A DNA stretch of 64,000 nucleotides from Rhopalosiphum padi (Eukaryota > Arthropoda > Insecta > Hemiptera > Aphididae). Below, one piece after another: positions 52,601 through 64,000 of this stretch. The notes beneath the pieces were generated by a model, which was given only the letters and a program-made list of their open reading frames with translations, was not told where the DNA came from and searched no databases. The stretch spans positions 25,519,858-25,583,857 of the forward strand of contig NC_083598.1 of NCBI RefSeq assembly GCF_020882245.1, written 5' to 3'. Position numbers and translations under genes: made by a program. Positions within the stretch are counted from its first letter, which is position 1. Each line of letters begins with the position of its first letter.

Positions 52601-54625
52601 CCACGCGGCGGCGTTGGTGGCTCGTTCGTAGAGAAACGGTTGTCGACGAAAAAAAGGGTTATCGAATCGATCATCAACTGTACAACACCACAACGCTCTA
52701 TACGAATCAGAGAAATTGTTGTTTTTATTTTATTATCGTCATTGTTGTTGTTCGTCGTCAAAGTGCACAAAGGGCTCCTGCCGCCGTTTATATATTTATA
52801 TATATATACGTGTTCCCCATTACTTATTGTCATCATAATTGGATGATTTCTATATTATTGTCGTTTTGTTAGCGTATATTATTATTATTATATTATGAAT
52901 TATGATTGTTGTTATTATTATTATTATTATATTATCCCGCACATGTTTCAGTGTTGTTAGATTATTCTACTTGTATAGACGTATTACAGCTATATATTTA
53001 TTATTTTCTTACACCTGCTCGAAATGTATTAATATTTTCGTCTACTTATATATAAATACACGTGACGACCTGCTTACACCTTATTTTTAATTTAATATTA
53101 AACTTGGATCAATATCCCGCGGATGTTGAGTATTATCTGTATCCGCTGATCTATTTATTGTACGACAATTCAATTTTATTTGCTTGAAAAAAATGTTATT
53201 TTTTTAGTGTCAACTGCTAACATGACTACGTCGCAAAAAATCGTAGAAAAAAATATGTCTATAATTGATAATTAGCTCTATTTTTATTTGGGTAATTATT
53301 GTATAAGTATCAAATTAATAATGCGTTTTAAATTTTTACTTTAGAATAAATAATTAAAAAAAGATTTTCCAAGGGTACTTATGTGTAGTAAATAAGATCC
53401 TCATTAATTACCAACATTCTTAAAAAAAAAATAAAGTATTGATATCAAACAACTTTTAAAAATATTTTAATTTTCAATTTCTGCATACTTTTTAGTTATT
53501 ACTTTCTTACTCAAAATTGAAAATAGTGTTGATTAAATGTCAGCATTTTGGAAGGGGGGAATTGATCATTGGTTTTAAATGTAATATCACTACCTACAAC
53601 GGAAATGGAAACAAAATAAAAGTAACTTATTAAAGTACTCACAATTTTTTTTTAATTCTTGTAATTAATTTATTATTTTGTATACATACTTAAATAATTT
53701 ATATAATTATATGATTTATTAATTAAATTAACTCATATTGGTACTTTTATCTGATTTTATATTGGTGTTTCGACAATAAAGTGACTATGTAATTTCTTGA
53801 TTGTTCAAAGACAATGCATTCGTATAGAACTAAAAGAAATCAATGTTTTTTTCTAAAATCGAAAATAAAAGACTATGGTGAAAATCGATTAATCATGCAT
53901 TTTATAATGTTGCCGTTATTAAAAACGAGAGTGTACCTATTAGGTATTTGTAATAGTGGACTGGAGAGTCCGTTGAGTTTAACAGATAATAGTGCCGTGA
54001 AAAATAGCCGTCTATATTAGATTTCAAACAACTATAACGGTATTGATATACAATTATAATTAAGTGGTTGTGTATGCTTATCATTCACAAGTTTTCATAA
54101 AAGAAAATATATTTGTTAAAAATAATTTGTATTGTAGCCGGCGTATATATTGTATATAAACTTTACGAAAATAATGTCTTGCCAGGTTTTTATTATAAAT
54201 AGGTACATAATATACATTATCATAATTATACGTAGGTATCAATATGAATAAAGTAGTTTATAACTAAAAAAATAAATAATAGCACAAATCTCGAGATTTG
54301 TTACATTTTGATGTTTGTCATAAATGTTATAATTTATAAATTATAATCCTTTCAGACGTTATTTAGTTATTGTCACCACTTAAATTATAAGTTTTCCGTG
54401 ACATTTTACTAAAATTTTACTAAAATGTCACGTTCTGATTATTATAAGACGTGTACAACTCTACAACCGCAGATAATAATTATGCACGGATAATTTTGTT
54501 GAGTGGAATATTCACATTCCTTGGTTTATTTATTTTTTAGCGCTCAAATGAAATACACCTTAATTGAGCAACGCAGTTTCACTATGTCTACAGGTGAAAT
54601 AATAATAAAAGTTTTTCACAAAAAT
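46621..54625. other. AT-rich intergenic sequence, no supported gene
   Basis: No coding exon I can support. A somewhat GC-richer stretch at 52570-52830 has open frames on both strands with no known domain. Two related phrases, TTTTTTTATAGTCATTTCAAGTTCAAAT (51338) and a variant at about 51532, suggest an internally repeated or duplicated repeat. A 12-base-arm palindrome lies at 54397-54432 (CGTGACATTTTA and TAAAATGTCACG). Confidence 0.45.
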
Positions 54626-54700
54626 AATCATATAGTAAAAGTTTTTTAAAGTTTGAATGAATCATATAGTAAAAGTTTTTTAAAATTTGAATGAATCATA
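54626..54700. repeat. 34-base tandem repeat, about 2.2 copies
   Basis: The unit begins AATCATATAGTAAAAG and ends TTTGAATG. Copies lie at 54626-54659 and 54660-54693, with one difference (AAAG/AAAA), and a partial third copy starts AATCATA at 54694. Confidence 0.85.
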
Positions 54701-57700
54701 AGTAATAATGTATGAAATCAAGATAAAACCATATCATTATATAACTATGTTTCATTTAATAAAAACCATTTATTATTTAAGCATTTAAGCTTTTCACTGT
54801 ACGTCGATTTTTAATTTCATCAATGCTCTACGGTTACAATACATTTATTTAATTCACGTGAACTCTACATGATGTATTGTAAATTATCAATGAAATATTA
54901 TTTAGGTGGGTATGTGTATAAACTATAAATAAAAAAATAAAAATGTTCGTAATCAAATTAATTCTTATGTTAATTCTTTTGGTGGTGTCGTAATAATTAA
55001 GTTTAAATATAATAATATAATATAATATTATATAAGTTTAATATACATTAAAATATTCAATGCAATTTTGAATTAAAAAACGTTATTTTTACATTTGTTT
55101 TACATATGAAGGAATAATAATATAAAATTAAAATAAATATATAAAAATGCACATGCTAATATTTTTTTTTAATTACTCATACGAGTATCTGTAGAACATA
55201 TTCTATTAATAACTTGAGCTTAATGAATGTATTATTCTTATACGATTTTATTGCCTTATTTATGCATATTTTATTTCTATCAAAATAAATAAATGTTTAA
55301 ATGTTTTATTACAGTATTGTAAAAGCAATCAGTAAATATTCTTACCAAATTAAATATTAGAAAGATTAAGTTATGTAACATATTATTTCCGTTATAATCA
55401 ATGTAACATATTAAGTATAAAGTAATAAAGTAGTTTTTGTTGTTTTAGATACTTTATATCAAATGGAAAATTAAACAATCGATTAGAAACTTCTTTTGAT
55501 ACATTGTAATCATATCTTATCTTTGATAATTATAATATTGATAGAAATACTTTTTATATTGTTACTATACTTATTGTAGTCACAAGTCGTAGTGAATAAT
55601 TATTGACACGGAATATTGTTTGGACATTATCAAAATGTCAATCCAATTCCGTTGAAAACGTGTTCATATCATAACAGTCTAATTTAACGAACGTTAATAT
55701 TTTATTTTAATTAGGATTAGGATTTTGTATTAAAAAAAAAGCATTTAATACATTTAATTGTAAAATAAACAAATTTAAATTAAATATTAAAAAAAGGAAA
55801 TTACAACCATATTATATTTTACCAAGTTACTTTCGTTGAAACTCATCCTATTGGGTGTTAATATATTAGTTTTTGATAATAATAATATAGTTGAAATATA
55901 ATATATACATAGAATTATGTTAAATTTTCAATAAAATTATGAAAAAAAGAATCAAGCAGGGAAAAAAGCAAAATAAAGTTTACCTCAATGAAATCAAAAC
56001 GATTCAAAACGTTTTTATGTATAAGAATTATCTTTCTATTATACACTCCCACTAAAAGAAGCATTTGTGACAAGATCCGAACCCTAATTATAATATACGA
56101 GTATACGATTCGTTAAAATGAGAAAAAATAATACAATATAATATATTATATATTATGACATATTAATACAGTAATACCTATATACATATCAAATTTATAC
56201 AATCATATATAATATTATATTAATACATAAATATATATATAACATAAGTATAAAATGCATAATATCATACTATAGAATGGGTAACAGTACCTATTTAAAT
56301 GTTGAAACTTGAGAGTAAAGATAATTTTGGCATTAAAAATTGCAAATTTATCCTGTTGATTGATTTTAAAGAAATTACGAATGGTTAAAATACTGAAATA
56401 TTTAAGGTGTGTTTTTTCTGCAGCTTCTAGACTAATGGTACCTGCTACTCGACCAGTTTACAAAATTGTTGTGATCTACGTCAACATTAAATTTATTATA
56501 CAATTTGGAAAATGAAAAAATAAAATAAAATATATACATTTGTGATTCTATTATAATTATAATAAGCAATGTGATTTCAAAGAAACAAAGAAGTTTCGTC
56601 CATTTACGTTAAAATAATATAAAATCAAATAACAAATATATAAATTGTACAATAATAATGTTGTTCTCATATTATTAGGTAAAATAATAAATTTAACGAT
56701 TTGTAAAGATTGTTTGTAAAATTTACACATTTTTTTTAAATGTAATTATGTCAATTTATATATTTAAATATTTAATGAGAAAATGTATATTGACAACGAG
56801 TAATTTTCAAAATTAATACTTGGCCCTTTCTATAATTTTATATGACAATATTGATCCTTTGGTCTAGGCGCAACTACTAGCCTAGACATGGTTAGCGTTT
56901 TTACCCAGAATGCCAACATCTCTAATGTTCCACTGTCCGCTGTGTTAGAAAAATCATAGACGCTGATCCATGTCCCATAACACTTACCCACAAATATTAA
57001 TAATTTTAAACTATCAATGCAAAGTCTACAAAATACGAATATGATATATCTACACAAAATGTAATAATGATGAAAGATAATTGATAATGATAATGATATT
57101 ACCATTAATCACATTTGGACGGATACAAACATTCTATAATACGTGAAAATTAAACGCGGAACTTTACGTTACCACAATGTTCGAACAGTCTACAGTTTAG
57201 TAATCATGAAATCAAACATTTTTATTAAAAAAAATATTGCTTTGCTGTGTCTATGAAGTGGTTGTCGAGTGTACCCCGTCGTTGAATAGGTAATTTTAAT
57301 GGACGTGTTCAATTTTATTAATTTAATAATAATGGTAAATTATTGCACTTGAAAAACAATTCTGAGAGGAAATAATGTTAGTATTTGTTAGTATTAAGTG
57401 TTAGGTGTATAGTATATATATATTTTTGTAGTTGATTTAAATTAGTATTTTTGTTGAACTAATTTAGTCAATAGTATGTATTTATTTTCCTATTAGTAAA
57501 ATGATATTTTATCAAAAACAAATTGCATATTTTGTGTAATAATTATAATAATATTACTATATATACCTAACTGTTATTAACTTAAAAGTCAATAACAACG
57601 TAGGTACCGAAGAAACGGTAAAATAGGTATGAGGTATTAATTGCTTAAAATTAATTTGAATATTTTGAAAATGTCATTATTTTAAGTAAATAATATTAGG

Positions 57701-58778
57701 TATATGTTGAAGCTAAGATGAATATTATTCGAATTATAATAAATAAATTAAAATCATAATTTTTTATTTAAATCTTGAAATGTGTAAAAAATAGTTTACA
57801 TATTACGTGATTTTTAAATTTTTAGTCACTATAGGAAACCTTATTTAGAACTATGTTTTAAAGATACGATAATTTTTTCCTTAAACAAATATTAAATCAT
57901 ACATAAATTTATAAAAATTAAAAGCGATAACATTTAATGTCTATGAACGAGAATGGATAGAGACAAACAATTTTGAATATTATAATATATAATAATAAAC
58001 ATTTTTTAATTTAAATATTTGGCAAGTCTCTACAGTTATTTATTTTTGAATTAAGTATTGTAAATCTAAAGCTTGAGGCGGATGCTTTAATTTAGCTGAT
58101 GAGGAATCGGACATTACGGCGAGGTTATCTTTAAATTTGCTTATTATATAATATATACCTATATTTAGGTTTTTGGGTGTTAGAAATAATGTTATTAATT
58201 AATTCGGAACATAGTCGAAAATAAGTTTGTTCACACCTTAACTACACTTACAGAATACACGACGGTGTATTATTATATATAATCAAACATTTCTCTTTAA
58301 GATTCTCAGAAATTTAATATTATTTTAAAGATTCTTATTGCTGTAAAATTTAAAATAAGTAAGAGCGTCTTATGCGTGCAATATAATTTATTAATTACAT
58401 TACAATTTATAAGAACTTTAATTTTTTCCCCCCAATGGTTTTTAATGTAAACAATTTGAATTTATGTATCGTACGACTGACTCGAGTTTGTCACAATGAC
58501 ATCTTCTATACTAAGTACTAACTTATGGTATTATTGACATTCATACTATAGACAAATAAAATTAAAAAAAAACGAAGTATTTAATTTTTATATCTTATGT
58601 TTTTTAAATGCCAAATTTAGTATTACCAAAATTAATCAAGATTTTTTTTTTGTAATTTAGCCAAATTAGACAATATTATTTTGTTTTTGAATAATTTACA
58701 AATATTTCTTAAATGTATTTATATTCATTAGTAAGCCCATTTGACAGTCCTTAACTAAAAAAAAAACGTATGCTGTGA

Positions 58779-58779
<1 letters not shown>
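54701..58779. other. AT-rich intergenic sequence, no supported gene
   Basis: Dense stops. The minus-strand frame at 56830-57105 has a less biased C-terminal half (about 56833-56960) but no domain I recognise. No RNA gene was seen. Confidence 0.45.

Positions 58780-58815
<36 letters not shown>
58780..58815. repeat. (CA)n microsatellite
   Basis: An uninterrupted run of about 18 CA units in AT-rich intergenic sequence. Confidence 0.95.
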
Positions 58816-58820
<5 letters not shown>

Positions 58821-60840
58821 GTTGAAAATAAGACGTATCTACTTCCTATGCGATTAGAAAATCATAGTATTTGTATATACAGATATAAATAATATATGTA
58901 GTTAGATAATTCATAACTTTCAATGGTAAAAATGACGTTTAAAAATATGCACTTTCATCGTTTAAAGTCCGTGTTGATATCGCGTATATATACGTACATA
59001 ATTATAATGTTAGACGTATACGTATTACATTGTAATATGATAAATTAAAAAGTGCAGTCACAATGTTTAAATTCTTAGAAGAGAACCTATAAATCCACAT
59101 GTATTGGGCTGTTATTACTATTACTGTTATTATTGTTCTGATTTATATATGATTATTTACTAGGTACCTACCTAAAATAATGATCGTTATTATTATTACT
59201 TACCTCTGAACACCCGAGAGCCGGACAACCGGTCCGTTATTTTGTTATAGCCTTGTTTATAATAAATGATAGGTGGTGATATCGTAGGAGATATTATAAT
59301 ATTATATTATTAGGACATGATGCGATGCGCCTAAATTTCTAAATACGTTACGATAGTAACACGCGACCGGCGAAATCTGACGGAATCACGCACACAGACT
59401 AACTCTCCCGCGTATTTATAATGTTAGGTAATATAATAATATATAATATAATAATAACATGTACCATAAAATAAGCGGGTGAATAGAAAAAACTTTGAAT
59501 AGTGAGTTTTATAATAGATTATAAATACCTACCTATTAAATTTAACTAACTTTGCAACATTTTTTTAATTCAACCCTGTTTTGTTTTGTCTACTTTTACA
59601 TTAATGATATTATTATGAATTATAATATATTATGTTAAGTATAACTAATAATCCTAATAAGAGTACACGATGGACGGTTTTGATACTTTTTGTTGATTAG
59701 TGGATAAGTGCTCGTGGCAAAAACCAGGTACCTATGCGTGTATACTCGCATCAATTATTTGTATGCGACTAAGAATTATACGACTTTAGTTGTATCTCGG
59801 AATGAATGAATTGCATATCATATAATTTCCTCCAACTAAAATCCTAAAAAATTAATTATATATAGTTTATTAAAATTACATTTTTTTGTATCACCTTTGA
59901 GATAATACAATTTTGTTGTCTTGATTTTTAATAGCATTAATTATTTTTATGGTTTTTAGACTTACATAATAAAATCTTCCCTTCTTACTTGAAAAATTTA
60001 AGAGTTCAAATAAAACATTGCAAAGAAATGAGCATAATTCTTTTTTAGTGGGGAAAGACAGTGTACTTACAACTCCCATTTTTGAAATCAACACTTCCAT
60101 ACATAATGTATGCTTTTTATGGTTAATTAGTTCTCATTATATATTAAATTATTAATAATGTGCTACAGTACCTACATAATACATGTATTATTAAAAACGT
60201 GATTGGATCGATATTGGTTTATAGATGCGAACGAAATTGATTATTTCCAATGATATATCGTGTATAATTCATGGACGTAAGACTAAATGAAAAAATAGGG
60301 GTTTCAGTATATCCAGTTTTTTCACTGAACTTGTGCCCCCGAATTCCGAATGCCATTAATAGTTATTCGTTTCGGCACTCTGGGTTCTTCTAACGATTAT
60401 GAATTTCGTTCCGATTAGTGACTATTATTACAAGACTATTCACTGTTCCCATGATTCGAGAATGGCATCAATAGACATTTAACGGAATGTTTTATTCTGC
60501 TCTATCGATTTATCAATTACGGAAATACGTGCACAAATCACTAAACAATCGCAGTAGTTAAATAGATAAGACACGAAGTATCAAAAATCAAGAATAATGA
60601 ATCTTAATACTCGATTGATTTGGGCGTAGATATTTTTGCGACAAAATAAACAATATTTTTAACCTACCTTTAACAATATAGTATATACAATAATGTTCAT
60701 ATATATTATTGATACACGCGTCCGACTGTCGCAACAAGTGTGTAAACACCTATCTACTGTAAATGTTTAGACGATAATTATGTTTTTACTTTTTTTGTTT
60801 TACATGGGATTAGTTTAATGTAGTCACTAAAACGTCTTCG
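58816..60840. other. Intergenic sequence, no gene seen
   Basis: AT-rich. The minus-strand frame at 59891-60100 shows no known motif. A moderately GC stretch near 60340-60480 contains two similar phrases (GAATGCCATTAATAG and GAATGGCATCAATAG) about 120 bases apart. No function was identified. Confidence 0.45.
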
Positions 60841-60879
60841 AACGCAATAATATTATAGTTATTACACTGCGGTGCCGGT

Positions 60880-62007
60880 AAATTTTATCGGGACGCGATT
60901 CGTCAACTGCATCAGCGGGAAATGCGCCGCGCCGCGCTGCACATGCACGGTGGGTCGCTTCTGCCGAAAAGCTGTAAGACTCACCGTGGGAAGGGGGGGG
61001 GGAGAATAAAATATGCGTCAAAATCCGGTGATGATGGGGCACGGTTCGGGGGGAAAAAAGTGCGAGTGTCTACATACGCGGAAGACAGATCACGACGGGA
61101 CGCGCAGGGCGACGAGTGTAAAAAAAGATGCGGTCGCGACAATGCACAATATAATATTATGGTTATGTATTGTAAAGACGTCGTGCGGAGACTGTAGAAA
61201 GCGGCTCGGCCGGAGACCGCCGCCGCGACAGAGACGGAAAGTTAGAAAGAGAGAGAGAGCGTATACACACACACACAGACAATCGTCATCATCGCCGCAC
61301 AAATGATCCAAACGAGTGAAAACTGTCAAAAGAAGAAAATCGGTTTTTGCATTTAAAAAAATAAATGATAATAATAATAACGACGCGAACGATTGCGTGT
61401 GCGTGTGTGTGTGTCGGTCTACGAGCGGAGAGAACGCGAGTCGAAATAAACAACGGAAGAAAGAGAAAAAATCCTGAGAGGTGGCTTCGGGAAACTTTCC
61501 TGCGGTTCTGGTCCGGTGGCCCTCTCGGCGGCGAGCTCCGAGGGGTGGGGCACACGGTCCGCCCGATGGTTTTCCACCGCCGGCGGCCGAGGGGGCCCGC
61601 CGTCACCGGTCGGCGCCGCCCGGGCGGTTCTCTCCCGCGAGTCGCGATCCCGACGCCCGTTCAGTGACTAATAAAACCTCGGACGTGCGTTATTAAACGG
61701 CTACTAACCGATCCGCCGCCGTGGCGCTACGCCGACAAATAATATACACAAACAAACGCACACACACGCAGTCAAAACGTGCGCGCGCCGACTCCGCAAG
61801 TTTCGTTTTATGTTAGTGCATGATATAATAATAAAACATAAATTATCGTCTGATCGTGTGGTCCGCACCGGTGTCATTGCAAGTCATCTCACCGCCGGGG
61901 CCCGACGTGCCGAAACGGACTTCCGTCGCTTCCGGTCCCATCGATTCGACTGCAGCCGTTCTTGTTCCCGACAACTGCCGCCATCGTCGCCCGCCACTGC
62001 CGAAAAG
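60880..62007 (+). promoter_or_regulatory. CpG-rich island with candidate first exon and splice donor
   Basis: Composition jumps from AT-rich to GC- and CpG-rich between about 60.9 and 62.0 kb, much like the block before the Lmx1-like gene. It contains G runs, purine (AG)n and (AC)n/(GT)n repeats and open frames on both strands that reflect base composition. The island ends at a good donor, CGAAAAG|GTAAAC, with the exon edge at 62007, after which the sequence returns to AT-rich. I read it as promoter and 5' exon of a plus-strand gene that continues beyond base 64000. A minus-strand promoter, or a bidirectional one, is also possible. The product is unknown. Confidence 0.5.
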
Positions 62008-62009
62008 GT

Positions 62010-64000
62010 AAACACGCACTCGCATTATAATAAATAATATCGATCGTCCGCGGTGACTTTGTCTTATTATTATATATTTTTTTTTTTTTACCGAGTTTGA
62101 TCTTTATCCCGATAAGTAGCTACGTTGGATTGCCGGGCAAATGTCCGTACTTAACGCGATCACACTCGACCGTCCCGGGACTTTCGCACCTCGTAACACG
62201 TGTTTACCATGAATAGACTAGTAAAATAGCCGTACAAATAAAATTACTTATTTGTTATATTTTCTCGAAAAGACGTAAACTCAGAACATTTAACTTACAA
62301 AACGTTAAGTACATATAATTTATAAGTCGACGTATCTGAGTTACTCAGACTGTGTTCTGACTTTGATGACAAACAGTAAGTGATATATATATATAGGTAT
62401 AACGAGTTTGTATAAACGTATAAACCTTTTACGGCAATGATTACTAAATTGTTTAGTTAAAGTTTTCAAAAATTTGTATTAAGTATTAGGATTGTGAAAA
62501 TATGAATCTTTCAAGTAGGTATGAACAATACGTATTTAACTTGGATTCAGAAAAATAAAATATATTCACTAAGATGAGGTATTGAATTTAACAATAATTT
62601 TCAAATATTATATCTACAGTAAAAATAAACTTACTTTTTTTTTTTATAATTTATGAAATGTCATTATAAATAGTCTCTGATACCTTATATTAGACTCATG
62701 TTGTATAGAATTTGAAATACATACATATAATATAATGAATATCAATTCACCAACTATATATATATGTATCTATATATAATTAAACAATTAGAGAATTCTA
62801 ATAAATTATTATGAAGTTCAAGTTCATTGGCGAATGCCGTTAACAAGGTAAATTCTTTCGTTACGCATTGTTTTAGTTATGCAATTAGCTTGTGATATTT
62901 TTTCAATGAGTTTTTATTATTAAATTAAAAAACAATGATCAACAGTTTTTATGAGTTAAAAAAAATTGTGTAATTAGAAAAATGAAATAGAATTATAATT
63001 TAATTATTTGTTTATCCACTTATCTTGGATTCGTAGGATGACAAAAGGAAAGTTAAATATAACGTAGTTTTTAAATATAAATAATTAACTAATGTACCTA
63101 CATATGCAATATGCATGCAATATGCATGTATAATTCATTGTGTTACATTTTATACATACTGTCGGATATTTGAATACCTATAGACTATTAGATAAACATT
63201 AAACAGTTTGAATAGGATTTTTGTTTGTACAATAAAATGACCGTACACTTCTTGTAGGGTAGAGCATTCATTTGTGAAATCCTAAAGCCTATTGTCATAA
63301 AGATTCTCTGTAGATACGTGACAGTAAACATTCACGTTTGATTTTCTACTGTATTGTCTGTTGTTAAATCTACTATCGGAAATGTATGTGCACAAAACAA
63401 ATTAAATCAAATATAAAAACGAACCCCTCTAATTGGCGTAACCTGGAAATTTCCAGAGTCAACGAGATCGAGAATTCTTTTTCTTTTTTTTCGCTGGGAA
63501 TAAATATGTTACAGTTACAGAAATAGAAAGTACTTTCACCGTTTCCGCGCTTCAATAACTGCGTGAACCCACCAACGAATTTTCATTGCACTGTATCCTT
63601 TCTCGAGCCATCCGAATGCTGTCTCGCACAGTGACACGTGGGTAGCGAACAGTATCGGAGTGTTTACAAGCAGCACATTTTCATATTCTATATAGTTTAC
63701 ATCTAAACTCATAACAAAGTTTAAAATACAAACAACAATTTTTATTTTTTAATAATCGTAATGACCTTACAATAGCGCATTACAAAATCGTACACAAATC
63801 ATACAATCGTGGACGGACAAAAAGGTAATAAATAAAGAAGTGTGAATGAGATTTTGCAATATCATTATAAACAGATCATTATAAAATAAAACGGATTTAT
63901 GAAAGTGAAATAGTTAAAAAGTAATTTAGTGATAACTAGTCATTAGCATAGTAATTGTGAATGATGAGATGGAAAGTAGAAATGTTTTTTGTACACATAC
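62010..64000 (+). other. AT-rich sequence after the CpG island, possible intron
   Basis: No exon can be supported to the end of the window. If the island holds a first exon, this is the start of a long first intron, as in the Lmx1-like gene. Sequence at 63420-63660 is less AT-rich but has no recognisable coding motif. Confidence 0.35.

Noticed and set aside
61013..61696. Several open frames on both strands in the CpG island
   Set aside because: Arg/Pro/Gly-rich translations on both strands at once are typical of GC-rich non-coding DNA. No domain was seen. Kept only as a possible first exon.
1..64000. tRNA genes, CRISPR arrays, bacterial operons and common conserved microRNAs
   Set aside because: I looked for the GGTTCGA-type tRNA arm and several conserved insect microRNA sequences and found none. 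Repeats are not spaced like CRISPR. All genes are eukaryotic with introns.

Overview
The window looks like nuclear DNA from an insect, most probably an aphid. It is very AT-rich, the genes are split by spliceosomal introns (GT-AG, from under 100 bases to 8.5 kb), and there are many degraded DNA transposons. The gene set and the divergent cathepsin B fit Hemiptera. The organism is an inference from composition and protein character. No database was searched.

Layout. (1) At 1-16.2 kb, plus strand, a seven-exon LIM-homeodomain gene of the Lmx1 family codes for 410 residues. It has a GC-rich, CpG-rich upstream block, an 8.5 kb first intron and a possible 3' UTR of about 1.2 kb. (2) At 16.9-19.3 kb there is a decayed Harbinger/PIF-like transposon remnant with a palindromic element inside it. 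(3) At 20.4-25.2 kb, minus strand, a six-exon cathepsin B-like cysteine protease codes for 340 residues. Its first intron holds a composite repeat: a ubiquitin-protease C-terminal fragment, a perfect 225-base inverted repeat and a Helitron-like hairpin. (4) At 25.9-26.5 kb there is a 611-base internally deleted hAT element with 8-base target-site duplications and a transposase C-terminal remnant. (5) At 30.6-31.9 kb, minus strand, lies LSM2, a subunit of the U6 snRNA-binding Lsm ring. (6) At 34.5-38.0 kb, plus strand, a six-exon F-box protein with leucine-rich-repeat-like segments codes for 393 residues. (7) From 38 to 61 kb I found no gene I can support. This stretch is AT-rich and holds transposon-derived palindromes, a short tandem repeat and a (CA)n microsatellite. 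(8) At 60.9-62.0 kb a sharply GC-rich, CpG-rich island ends in a good splice donor. It may be the promoter and first exon of a plus-strand gene that continues beyond the window.

The genes are not an operon or pathway. They are unrelated eukaryotic genes: a developmental transcription factor, a secreted or lysosomal protease, an RNA-processing factor and a probable ubiquitin-ligase adaptor. All four intact gene models are phase-consistent through every splice junction, which supports the exon boundaries given. The most unusual structures are the perfect 225-base inverted repeat beside a USP fragment, a family of four palindromic elements with TTAA or TTAA-like ends, and a cathepsin B that keeps its catalytic triad but has lost the occluding-loop histidines.
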